Positions 15,994 to 22,883 of a stretch of 64,000 bases of DNA are shown here, one piece after another. Source of the DNA: a virus; IMG/VR virus record IMGVR_UViG_3300034073_005193, positions 1 through 64,000 of that record; one strand, 5' to 3'. Under the pieces are notes generated by a model, which saw nothing but the letters and a program-made list of their open reading frames with translations, did not search any database and had not been told where the DNA came from. The number at the start of each line of letters is the position of its first letter. Position 1 is the first letter of the stretch. The position numbers and the translations under genes were made by a program.

Positions 15994-16532
15994 TTTATCA
16001 TCAGAAATCATCAGAGCGTGAAGTAATTATTACAAGAACTTCTGACGGCAAGATTAAAAAAGAAGTTTATTGCTTTTCTCCTTATATGTTTGGTAAGTCT
16101 TTAAAGCTTAGACTTGCTGCCTTTTCTCATTTTTTGGACTGGATCAAAGCCAATCCTGTGCCGGGATTGGTAACAATTTATGATAGCTCTACAAATTTGC
16201 CTGAGAACTATTACTCTTATATTATGGAAGAGCTTAAAGAACTCAATAGAAGCGAGGAGAATCTAGTAGATGATTATTATAAGTATCACAACGGAGATTT
16301 ACCAAAGAAAGAAGAGCGAGAATATAATTCGCTTATTAAAAGGCATTATAAGCTCTATTGTTTCTTAGAAGAAAATTCTGGACTATATGATGACATCCAT
16401 GGTGGAAATATTGGAATTTCTAAAGATGGAAATTATAAATTCATGGATCTGGAAGGATCTTCTTGGGATTTTGATGCCAAACAAGATTCTATTTGGGTAA
16501 AATTTAAAAATAAAATTATTTTTCAAGGTTAA
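15990..16532 (+). CDS. kinase-like protein, 180 aa
   Basis: The C-terminal half contains DIHGGNIG (residues 135-142) followed by KFMDLEG (150-156). This matches the DxHxxN catalytic loop and the later metal-binding DxE/DFG position of small-molecule and Ser/Thr kinases of the aminoglycoside-phosphotransferase type. The N-terminal lobe is short: no clear glycine-rich loop is seen, and the total length is well below that of a full kinase. It could be a minimal phage kinase that modifies host proteins or small molecules, or a pseudokinase. No neighbour points to a substrate. Confidence 0.6.
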   Translation: MIYHQKSSEREVIITRTSDGKIKKEVYCFSPYMFGKSLKLRLAAFSHFLDWIKANPVPGLVTIYDSSTNLPENYYSYIMEELKELNRSEENLVDDYYKYHNGDLPKKEEREYNSLIKRHYKLYCFLEENSGLYDDIHGGNIGISKDGNYKFMDLEGSSWDFDAKQDSIWVKFKNKIIFQG

Positions 16533-16536
16533 AATT

Positions 16537-16725
16537 ATGAAAGCTTCAGTTGGGTTTGATGGCATTTCTTTGTTTACTCTTGAATCAAAGAAAACATTTG
16601 TTCATATAGGATTGTTCCATCCTTTTCAAGTTTGGGGTCGAGGAGAATATTGGCATAATGATTTAGTTTTTGATTTTGGATTGGGTCCATTTTTTAGAAT
16701 TATTAAATTTGATATTAAGGAGTAG
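16537..16725 (+). CDS. hypothetical protein, 62 aa
   Basis: No family is recognised. It is beta-rich and strongly aromatic (many Phe, Trp, His), with no clear membrane helix. It starts four bases after the kinase-like gene. Confidence 0.6.
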   Translation: MKASVGFDGISLFTLESKKTFVHIGLFHPFQVWGRGEYWHNDLVFDFGLGPFFRIIKFDIKE

Positions 16726-16728
16726 AAT

Positions 16729-17148
16729 ATGAATATTGGAGATATTGTTGAAGTTCATTGTGATTTAGAAGGTCAGCCGGTCAATTACCCGCAAAATTAT
16801 TCTTTTACAGTTAATAGAAAATTCAAAGTCGTTGGAAAATCTAACAAAGAAGATCTTTATTTGCTAGATTTGCATTATGCCTCTCCTTTTGGAGTTAAAG
16901 CTTCTAGAATGGACTTGAATAATTTTGAACTAATGTCCGGAATTGATTCCACTAATCTTCCATTGATGAAATTTTTTCCTGTAACTTCCAATGCTTTTCT
17001 AAAAAAGGCAGAAGTTAAATCCTCTGGTGGAAATTGCATACATTGCGGAGAGCATTATCCTTATGCCGAAGTTAAGAGACAGGATAAGAAATTTCTTTGC
17101 TATTCTTGTCGAGCCTCGGTAGCAGGAAGATATCCTGAGTTTGCGTGA
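16729..17148 (+). CDS. zinc-ribbon protein, 139 aa
   Basis: The first 90 residues are a beta-rich domain of unknown type that opens MNIGDIVEVH, like small SH3-type barrels. The C-terminus carries a zinc ribbon: CIHCG near 102 and CYSC near 125. The combination suggests nucleic-acid or protein binding; this is inference. Confidence 0.7.
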   Translation: MNIGDIVEVHCDLEGQPVNYPQNYSFTVNRKFKVVGKSNKEDLYLLDLHYASPFGVKASRMDLNNFELMSGIDSTNLPLMKFFPVTSNAFLKKAEVKSSGGNCIHCGEHYPYAEVKRQDKKFLCYSCRASVAGRYPEFA

Positions 17149-17169
17149 AAACTTTGATCTTTTACTCTC

Positions 17170-17197
17170 TTGACCTGCAATCTTGGATGGCTATGTT
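17170..17197 (+). promoter_or_regulatory. sigma-70-like promoter for the deaminase gene
   Basis: TTGACC at 17170-17175, a 16-base spacer, and TATGTT at 17192-17197. The bases after the -10 (CTATGTTGCTTCA) are identical to those of the sigma-factor promoter at 27152, so the two promoters probably respond together. Confidence 0.65.
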
Positions 17198-17225
17198 GCT
17201 TCATGCCTGAGGAGAGGTGTATAAC

Positions 17226-17618
17226 ATGGACAAGAAGATTTTTCAGTATCTGCGTGTTGCGGCGAACATGGCTCGTAAGAAGAAGGACCAGCGAACCTTT
17301 TTCTTGGGAGCCGTTGGCATTCGTAAGGATGGCGCATTCGTTCAAAGTTTTAATGCCCCTTCTTTTCAGCCCGCCCCCTGTGGTCATGCCGAAGCTCGTT
17401 TGGCTCGAAAGCTAGACCGAGGAGCCGTAGTTTATGTGGCTCGTATTCGGGCGGACGGATCTTTTGGTAGTGCCAAGCCTTGTGCTAATTGCGAGAAGGT
17501 TTTGCGCCAGAAGGGAGTGAAGAAGGTTTATTATAGTCTCGCAGATGAAGAGTATGGCGTTCTTTGTGTGAATAAGAATTATGAACCTGTTTTGAAGCAA
17601 GCTCGTCACGTTCGCTGA
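17226..17618 (+). CDS. zinc-dependent cytidine-deaminase-fold protein, 130 aa
   Basis: His54-Ala-Glu56 (CGHAEARL) and Pro85-Cys86-x2-Cys89 (KPCANCE) are the zinc and proton-shuttle motifs of the cytidine/deoxycytidylate deaminase superfamily. Substrate cannot be read: dCMP, a free nucleoside or a base in nucleic acid are all possible. A link to ThyA (dCMP to dUMP) would be logical. I chose the ATG at 17226, which has a GGAGAGG site upstream, over an in-frame GTG at 17217. The gene has visibly higher G+C than its neighbours and its own promoter. Confidence 0.75.
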   Translation: MDKKIFQYLRVAANMARKKKDQRTFFLGAVGIRKDGAFVQSFNAPSFQPAPCGHAEARLARKLDRGAVVYVARIRADGSFGSAKPCANCEKVLRQKGVKKVYYSLADEEYGVLCVNKNYEPVLKQARHVR

Positions 17619-17640
17619 GAGTAAGATATAGGAGATTACA

Positions 17641-17937
17641 ATGGCTAAAAGAGCGGAAAAAGACCTTAAAGATTTTAATTATTCGCTGGATGAACTTGGA
17701 AATCTAAATTTGTCTTATATTGATTTGCGGGATGGCAATCGCAAAATGCAATACAAGTTGGCTGTAATTTTGCCTGATGGTATCAGGTTTGGAGCACATT
17801 TCTTTCATTGGGCAGAGTGGAACAAAGTTATTGCAGATGTTAAGAAAGGCAAAGCCAAACTAGAAGAAATTCAAGCTCATAAAGATGCAGTTGCGCTTTC
17901 GGTGAAAGTCCTTAATGATAAGGTAGAGGAGAAATGA
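17641..17937 (+). CDS. hypothetical protein, 98 aa
   Basis: No family is recognised. It is basic at the start, then has a beta-rich middle, and ends in a charged helix. A GGAG ribosome site lies at 17630-17633. The end overlaps the next start at 17934. Confidence 0.7.
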   Translation: MAKRAEKDLKDFNYSLDELGNLNLSYIDLRDGNRKMQYKLAVILPDGIRFGAHFFHWAEWNKVIADVKKGKAKLEEIQAHKDAVALSVKVLNDKVEEK

Positions 17938-18170
17938 TTATGTCAGAACCCATGGTAACAATTTTTTTAAAACCCGAAGCTCTTAATGATATTTCTTATG
18001 CTTTAGTTAAATATCGAGATGGAGTTTCTCTTAAGCACAATGTTAATCTTTCAATTGGAGAGGATTGTTTAAAAGTTGAAGTTGAACCAAGTGCTTTGAG
18101 TCAGTCTCTTGCAATTGAACTTAATTTCTGCAACGATAGAGGCTGCTCTGTTTATAAGACGGCAATTTAA
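17934..18170 (+). CDS. hypothetical protein, 78 aa
   Basis: No family is recognised. It is beta-rich, with in-frame starts at 17934 and 17940 that cannot be told apart; GAGGAG lies shortly upstream of both. The stop overlaps the ATG of the tiny membrane protein at 18170. Confidence 0.65.
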   Translation: MIMSEPMVTIFLKPEALNDISYALVKYRDGVSLKHNVNLSIGEDCLKVEVEPSALSQSLAIELNFCNDRGCSVYKTAI

Positions 18171-18256
18171 TGAGTCTTTTAACAACAATTTTTATCGGAA
18201 CTATTGTTTTTGTTTTTTTATCATTTTATTTAATAAATAAGATGTTTGAAGATTAA
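18170..18256 (+). CDS. 28-residue single-span membrane protein
   Basis: The ORF reads MSLLTTIFIGTIVFVFLSFY and ends NKMFED: one hydrophobic segment (residues 3-22) and a short charged end. The ATG overlaps the upstream stop, and the RNA-ligase gene follows two bases after its stop, so the position is that of a real coupled gene. It could be a small membrane-active peptide; length and hydrophobicity are the only evidence. Confidence 0.5.
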   Translation: MSLLTTIFIGTIVFVFLSFYLINKMFED

Positions 18257-18257
18257 T

Positions 18258-19292
18258 ATGCAAGATTTGGCAAATATAAAACAAATATCTCAAATTATAC
18301 CGCACCCTAACGCTGACGCTTTAGAAATTGCCATTATTGAAGGCTGGCAATGTGTAGTTAAAAAAGAGCAATTTAAGACCAATGATTTGGTAGTTTATAT
18401 TGCTATTGATACGTTGCTTAATAGCAAACCTTCTTGGGCTAGCTTTCTTGAGCAACGCAATTGGAGAGTTAGACTAATTAAGTTGAGAGGCGAATTGTCT
18501 TATGGACTAATTTTGCCTCTTTCTGTTTTGCCAGAAAACACACCAATTGAATTAGACTCTGACGTTTCTAATCTACTAGGAGTAGTTAAATATCAGAAAC
18601 CGGAATCAAATGCTGGCAAACATTCTCCAGGAAAAACTAAGCTTAATTCGTTTCCATCTTTTACTGGAATGCATGTTACTGATGAGGTTAATCTTCAGTC
18701 AAAGCTAAGAATGTTAAATGAGTTGCTTGGCAAGCCATATTATATAACTACAAAGTGGGATGGAAGCAGCATGACAGCAATTTATACTGCTACCCCATCA
18801 AATCCTGATGGAGAATTTGTACTTGCCTCTAGAAATCGTTGGTTGGAATTTTCTGACGAAGCCACTGATAATTGGAGCAAAGCAGCTAAAAAATATAATC
18901 TTCCAGAGATTTTAAAGAATTCTAATTATGGATTTCAATGTGAGTTAGTAGCTCCTGGAATTCAATCAAACCGTGCAGGGCTATCAGAGGTAGAAATTAG
19001 AATTTTCAATTTATTTGATAAGACTACTAGAAAATATGCAAGCCTAAAAGAGTTGCAAGATTTTTGCAGTTCTACTGGATTGCCCATAGTAACTTTACTA
19101 GAATCTGGTGAGAGTTTTAATTACAGTTTAGAACAATTGCTACAATTAGCCAAAACAGTTAAATATCCAAACAATTTTCCAGCAGAGGGCATTGTGTTGC
19201 GTCCTCAGGTTGGATTTTATAGTGAAACTTTAAAAGATAAATGGTCTTGTAAAGTTTTGAACAGTGATTATCTTTTAAAGTTTGAAGAGTGA
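18258..19292 (+). CDS. RNA ligase with N-terminal OB-like domain
   Basis: It joins RNA ends through a lysyl-AMP intermediate. The nucleotidyltransferase motifs are present: KWDG with Lys166, the motif with SRNRW at 191-195, CELVAPG near 228-234, EGIVLRP at 310-316 and WSCKVLN with Lys332. The first 110 residues form an extra domain (HPNADALEIA at 16-25 resembles the tRNA-binding OB fold). This architecture recalls the Deinococcus RNA ligase (Rnl5) group. At 344 residues it has the expected size. I chose the ATG at 18258 rather than a TTG at 18246. It fits an RNA-repair set with the Thg1-like protein at 43605. Confidence 0.85.
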   Translation: MQDLANIKQISQIIPHPNADALEIAIIEGWQCVVKKEQFKTNDLVVYIAIDTLLNSKPSWASFLEQRNWRVRLIKLRGELSYGLILPLSVLPENTPIELDSDVSNLLGVVKYQKPESNAGKHSPGKTKLNSFPSFTGMHVTDEVNLQSKLRMLNELLGKPYYITTKWDGSSMTAIYTATPSNPDGEFVLASRNRWLEFSDEATDNWSKAAKKYNLPEILKNSNYGFQCELVAPGIQSNRAGLSEVEIRIFNLFDKTTRKYASLKELQDFCSSTGLPIVTLLESGESFNYSLEQLLQLAKTVKYPNNFPAEGIVLRPQVGFYSETLKDKWSCKVLNSDYLLKFEE

Positions 19293-19338
19293 CATTTTTG
19301 TTAAAAATTTAATGCTAATTAAAATTCAAACAATTAAA

Positions 19339-19349
19339 TTGCATATAAT
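19339..19349 (+). promoter_or_regulatory. candidate TTGCATATAAT element
   Basis: TTGCATATAAT lies in the 224-base gap after the RNA-ligase gene, about 170 bases before the next ATG. It matches the elements at 4191 and 62306. It may be a second, AT-rich promoter upstream of the sigma-70-like one at 19426. Confidence 0.3.
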
Positions 19350-19425
19350 TGATGATTAAAACGATTATATTATTTAGTATTTTGAATTTAGTCAGAGAGT
19401 GGGTAATTTATCAAGAAAATCGAGA

Positions 19426-19454
19426 TTGACAAGTAAAAGATCTTGCACTATGCT
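19426..19454 (+). promoter_or_regulatory. sigma-70-like promoter with leader hairpin
   Basis: TTGACA at 19426-19431, a 17-base spacer, and TATGCT at 19449-19454. A short hairpin (GGGCT-aga-AGCCC, 19465-19477) lies at the expected 5' end of the transcript and may protect it. It drives the gene at 19517. Confidence 0.7.
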
Positions 19455-19516
19455 AGTTGTGTAAGGGCTAGAAGCCCCATTAACTATTATTAACAACATT
19501 ATTATTGGAGGAAGTT

Positions 19517-19831
19517 ATGAGCCACGTTAGAATCAAGTATGTTCGTGATATGAAGCGTAATCCCGTTGGTTGCATTGCATATATAGTTTCAGATAATCAA
19601 ATTTCTATTGGAGTTGCTTCGTGCAATCCATGCGATCCTTTCAAGAAGGAAATTTCACGATCTCTGGCAATTGGTCGACTGGTAGCCTCGCCAGAAAAGG
19701 GAACGGCTCCAAATGAGCGCTCAGTCCGAGCACTTACCCGAGCAGTTCTAGAAATGGCAGCTTCTAGCGATCATGCTTCTAGCCGGGTTGTTCGACTAGC
19801 GAACCGAGAAGTTAAATCAACACAGGCATAA
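19517..19831 (+). CDS. hypothetical protein, 104 aa
   Basis: No family is recognised. The start MSHVRIKYVRD is like that of the gene at 14536, but the rest differs: it is basic, with an Arg/Ser/Ala-rich C-terminal half. I chose the ATG at 19517, which has a GGAGG site at 19506-19510, over the TTG at 19505. It has higher G+C than its neighbours and a strong promoter, so it is probably well expressed early in infection. Confidence 0.75.
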   Translation: MSHVRIKYVRDMKRNPVGCIAYIVSDNQISIGVASCNPCDPFKKEISRSLAIGRLVASPEKGTAPNERSVRALTRAVLEMAASSDHASSRVVRLANREVKSTQA

Positions 19832-19834
19832 TCT

Positions 19835-20038
19835 ATGCATAAAATCGATAAAGTATATGTTGTTTTTGATGAATTAGATGAACCATGCATGGTGGCTAAT
19901 ACTAAATCATCGGCACAATCTTATATTAATTGGTTTTTAGATAAAAGTAAAAAATATTATATTGATTATTTTTTAGTGGACACATTAAAAATGAATCAAG
20001 AAGAAATAACAAGAATGTTAAAGGAGTTTTCGCCATGA
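19835..20038 (+). CDS. hypothetical protein, 67 aa
   Basis: No family is recognised. Small, aromatic-rich, alpha/beta. It starts three bases after the upstream stop and overlaps the ATG of the lipoprotein gene at 20035. Confidence 0.65.
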   Translation: MHKIDKVYVVFDELDEPCMVANTKSSAQSYINWFLDKSKKYYIDYFLVDTLKMNQEEITRMLKEFSP

Positions 20039-20373
20039 AGCGTTATATTATACTTTGTTTTTTAGCAGCCTGTTCAGATTCTGAACAACCATTGCCATCA
20101 TGTCAACCTCATACTTGTGCCGAATTTCACCATGAAACGGTTCCAGTTTGTGGAAAAGTTTATGATGGCTGTGGAAAAGATCTAGATTGTGGACCTTGTG
20201 ATACCTCTGATTTAGGGGGTGGAGGAGCCGAAGGAAATAGCTGTGTAGTATCTACATCTTCTGTATCTTCAAGTTCTTCTGCATCATCAAGTTCTACCAC
20301 AGTTTCATCTGGATCTGGAGATCAAGGCGAAGGCGGAGCCAATATGTGCGAAGACTTAACGTTTGATAAGTGA
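20035..20373 (+). CDS. lipoprotein with Cys-rich domain and Ser linker, 112 aa
   Basis: Residues 1-13 are a lipoprotein signal (MKRYIILCFLAAC) with the lipid-carrying Cys at 13. Next comes a Cys-rich module with the pattern C..H.CAEF...VCG...DGCGKDLDCGPC, about residues 23-60. It is followed by a Gly and Ser/Thr-rich flexible linker. The pattern CG..DGCG..LDCG.C is, from memory, very common in secreted proteins of myxobacteria and relatives, so this gene was probably acquired from such a host. It would sit on the outer surface of the host, where a role in blocking other phages or in adhesion is possible; this is inference. Confidence 0.75.
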   Translation: MKRYIILCFLAACSDSEQPLPSCQPHTCAEFHHETVPVCGKVYDGCGKDLDCGPCDTSDLGGGGAEGNSCVVSTSSVSSSSSASSSSTTVSSGSGDQGEGGANMCEDLTFDK

Positions 20374-20394
20374 AAATTAAATATTGATTATTTT

Positions 20395-20426
20395 AATGGC
20401 TGCACTATTACTTTAGTGCAGCCATT
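20395..20426 (+). other. perfect 13-base-pair hairpin
   Basis: AATGGCTGCACTA (20395-20407) pairs perfectly with TAGTGCAGCCATT (20414-20426) around the 6-base loop TTACTT. There is no T run after it; instead GGAG, the ribosome site of the next gene, follows directly. It is either an RNA-processing or stability element, or a weak terminator. Confidence 0.7.
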
Positions 20427-20434
20427 GGAGTTTT

Positions 20435-20587
20435 ATGGATAATAAATTCATTCTTCTAGAAGAAAAATTAAAAGATTTAAAAAAATACAGAAAAGATAAA
20501 ATTAAAGAAATAGAAATTTTAGATACAGAAATTAATTGGATTAAAATTCAATTAGAAAAATTAGCAGAGAAAAATATTAATTATTAA
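20435..20587 (+). CDS. small coiled-coil protein, 50 aa
   Basis: The ORF starts MDNKFILLEEKLKDLKK and is a continuous charged helix with a good heptad pattern. GGAG at 20427-20430 is a suitable ribosome site, directly after the strong hairpin. Function is unknown. Confidence 0.6.
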   Translation: MDNKFILLEEKLKDLKKYRKDKIKEIEILDTEINWIKIQLEKLAEKNINY

Positions 20588-20597
20588 TTATATATTC

Positions 20598-20840
20598 ATG
20601 GTTCCCTTTTTGTTGGTTTTAATTGAATCCGACAAAATTTTCTATTCTGCTATTAGATGTTATTTAAAACTTGACATTAAAGGCTATGATTATCATATGC
20701 GATTATATCGTTGTTTTTTAAATGCCTGCGGCTACACCGAGCGTGAGTTTGATTCTAAATTGTTAGAATGGGTAGACGAGCAGTGGCATATTATCGCATA
20801 TAGTAGCCATGGACAAAATAGAATTTCATATTGGAATTGA
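20598..20840 (+). CDS. hypothetical protein, 80 aa
   Basis: No family is recognised. The first 20 residues are hydrophobic but interrupted by charges, so a membrane anchor is doubtful. The rest is aromatic-rich. It overlaps the next gene by 32 bases, and its own ribosome site is weak. Confidence 0.5.
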   Translation: MVPFLLVLIESDKIFYSAIRCYLKLDIKGYDYHMRLYRCFLNACGYTEREFDSKLLEWVDEQWHIIAYSSHGQNRISYWN

Positions 20841-21276
20841 TTGTCCATTTTGCTTTCAACAAACCCATAATACCTTAATGGGTTCTAAAAATTTTTCATA
20901 CAATCATATTTATTGCACTCACTGTAGATTAACAGATATTGACAGCGAATTATTTGATTCAAAATTTGAAATGTGGTTTTTGGATGAAAAACTAATTTCA
21001 GTTATTATTTCTGATAATATAGGAGATAAATATTATCATTCTGAATTTTCTCCAATTCAACAAGAAGTCAATTTGTTTCAGGATGATGATGGCAGCAGAC
21101 ACGATGTTTCATTAAAAAAATGGAACTTAAGAGATCATATTGATATTCTTTATTCTCATATTGATTTTACGTCGCTGCCTATGAAGCCTGGAATTTCTTT
21201 AAAAATTAAAGAAATTTTAGATAATCCATATGTTGATTCAAATTTAAAATTTAAAATATTTAAAACTAATATTTAG
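20809..21276 (+). CDS. zinc-ribbon protein, 155 aa
   Basis: Residues 12-15 (CPFC) and 37-40 (CTHC) form two CxxC pairs with spacing typical of a zinc ribbon. The remainder is acidic and alpha/beta with no other recognised motif. It could bind nucleic acid. Confidence 0.65.
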   Translation: MDKIEFHIGIDCPFCFQQTHNTLMGSKNFSYNHIYCTHCRLTDIDSELFDSKFEMWFLDEKLISVIISDNIGDKYYHSEFSPIQQEVNLFQDDDGSRHDVSLKKWNLRDHIDILYSHIDFTSLPMKPGISLKIKEILDNPYVDSNLKFKIFKTNI

Positions 21277-21313
21277 AAATAATATTTAGAAATAATAAAA
21301 GCTAAAGGTCATT

Positions 21314-21796
21314 ATGGAAATAGTTCAACCTACTTATGAGGCAGCATATAAGTTTTTTGATAAATATAAAAAATATAGAAATGAGTATAAAAATTCTTTT
21401 TCTTTAGCAGAAAAAAAGAAGTCATTTAATGAACATTATGGACCTGATTCTATGCCTAGTCCAAAGATGTTTGGATCAAAAGAAACAATAGCTGAAGCTG
21501 AAAATTCTATTGATAATGAAAAAAAGCATTTTACAGAATTGTTAGACTACACTGAAAATGAAGCAAAAAACGCTCTTATGGAATCAGAATGGGAATATCT
21601 TAATGAGGTGGGAGATGTTCTTGGCGAATTTGTGCTAGATGATCATGTAAATTACGTAATATCAGAGTTTAAACAAGAATTATACCAAGATTTAGAACAT
21701 AGTAGCGCAGACTCATCTTCAACAAAGATAGCAAAATTAACAAAAATAGTAAATGCATTTCACAAAAGTTGTAAAAAATTAAAAAATAGCCCTTGA
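21314..21796 (+). CDS. helical hypothetical protein, 160 aa
   Basis: No family is recognised. It is helical and highly charged throughout, with Lys-rich and Glu-rich blocks. It precedes the promoter of the SpoU-like gene; its stop codon overlaps the -35 box of that promoter. Confidence 0.7.
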   Translation: MEIVQPTYEAAYKFFDKYKKYRNEYKNSFSLAEKKKSFNEHYGPDSMPSPKMFGSKETIAEAENSIDNEKKHFTELLDYTENEAKNALMESEWEYLNEVGDVLGEFVLDDHVNYVISEFKQELYQDLEHSSADSSSTKIAKLTKIVNAFHKSCKKLKNSP

Positions 21797-21820
21797 CATT
21801 TAATGTCAGAGCGTTATACT
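21793..21820 (+). promoter_or_regulatory. sigma-70-like promoter with palindrome over the -35
   Basis: TTGACA at 21793-21798, a 16-base spacer, and TATACT at 21815-21820. The perfect palindrome TGACAT-tta-ATGTCA (21794-21808) covers the -35 box and could be an operator. A leader hairpin CTCTCA-ggt-TGAGAG (21822-21836) overlaps the ribosome site of the next gene. Confidence 0.7.
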
Positions 21821-21846
21821 TCTCTCAGGTTGAGAGGAGCGCCTTC

Positions 21847-22413
21847 ATGACTTTTGATATTGAAAAAGCAAGCCCAACGCTTACTAGTTGGATGTTTAAC
21901 GTAAAGCCTCATCTCAAGGCTTTATCAACAGAGCAAATTAGAGAGCATTGTAAGAAAAATAGCAAGCCATATGCTGTCATGATGGCTCAAATTATGGGTG
22001 ATTTTAATTTTGCCTCTGTAATTCGTTCTGCCAATGCTTTTGGTGCAGAAAAAGTTTTTTATTTTGGAAAAAAGCGTTTTGACCGTCGAGGAACATGCGG
22101 AACACATCTTTATATTGATGTGCAATATCTTTCCACTCAAGAACAAATTCAAGAATTGAAACAAGAATATACTTTTGTTGCTCTTGAAAATGTCAATCGC
22201 ACACACTATCTTAGCGATTTTACTTGGAACACTGACAAAAAGCCACTGATCATTATTGGTGAGGAAGGGACTGGTATTCCTTCTGAAGTGTTGTCTTTGT
22301 GTGATGTTCAAGTAGAAATTGAGCAATTTGGAAGCGTACCATCGGTAAATGCAGCAATTGCTGGTTCAATTGCAATGAATGATTTTGTAACTAAATATAA
22401 GAAGGGGCTTTGA
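21847..22413 (+). CDS. SpoU/TrmH-family RNA methyltransferase
   Basis: It would methylate ribose 2'-OH in tRNA or rRNA using S-adenosylmethionine. The three family motifs are present: N54-x-ASVIRSANAFG, IIGEEGTGIP near 136-145, and SVPSVNAAIAGS near 163-174; these form the trefoil-knot cofactor site. I chose the ATG at 21847, downstream of the promoter, giving 188 residues, a normal size for the catalytic domain without an extra RNA-binding domain. The specific target cannot be read. Confidence 0.88.
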   Translation: MTFDIEKASPTLTSWMFNVKPHLKALSTEQIREHCKKNSKPYAVMMAQIMGDFNFASVIRSANAFGAEKVFYFGKKRFDRRGTCGTHLYIDVQYLSTQEQIQELKQEYTFVALENVNRTHYLSDFTWNTDKKPLIIIGEEGTGIPSEVLSLCDVQVEIEQFGSVPSVNAAIAGSIAMNDFVTKYKKGL

Positions 22414-22415
22414 TT

Positions 22416-22862
22416 ATGATTCACATTCATACATCGAAATATGACATTGATTTTGATAAAATGAGTTTTCTTGGACCTTGTTTTAAATTTCCAGAGCATA
22501 AAGTTCATTGGACTAAGCAAGGCTCAATTGCTTCAGAAATTTTAAAACTGCATGAATCTGGAAAAGATGTTCATGTAATTACTTTATCTGGCTATGTATT
22601 TTGGTCAATTATTGAGCAGGGTCTTACAAGAAAAACTTTGCACCGCAATGATTTGAAGATTCATTATCACCGATCAGAAGATGTGATTAATATATCTGGA
22701 ATTGGTCCCAATCTAGAGCTATCAGCAGAATTAAATTCTCACTGGGATGGCGGCGGACATCACATTGCCAATATTCGTAGTATGCTTGGTTTCTATAAAG
22801 GAGATCAAGTAAACAAATATACATTTGATGATTTTGTTTCCTTAAACAAAAATTGTGCATAA
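22416..22862 (+). CDS. hypothetical protein, 148 aa
   Basis: No family is recognised. It starts MIHIHTSKYD and is rich in His and aromatic residues. A WDGGGHH segment near residue 110 with several histidines could bind metal. I chose the ATG at 22416 over the TTG at 22410. It is coupled to the methyltransferase gene. Confidence 0.65.
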   Translation: MIHIHTSKYDIDFDKMSFLGPCFKFPEHKVHWTKQGSIASEILKLHESGKDVHVITLSGYVFWSIIEQGLTRKTLHRNDLKIHYHRSEDVINISGIGPNLELSAELNSHWDGGGHHIANIRSMLGFYKGDQVNKYTFDDFVSLNKNCA

Positions 22863-22883
22863 GGTCAGTTTAACCAATAATTT

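Noticed and set aside
21925-22326. Open frame of 133 codons on the minus strand within the SpoU-like gene
   Set aside because: It lies wholly opposite a gene with complete family motifs and has no family features or ribosome site of its own.
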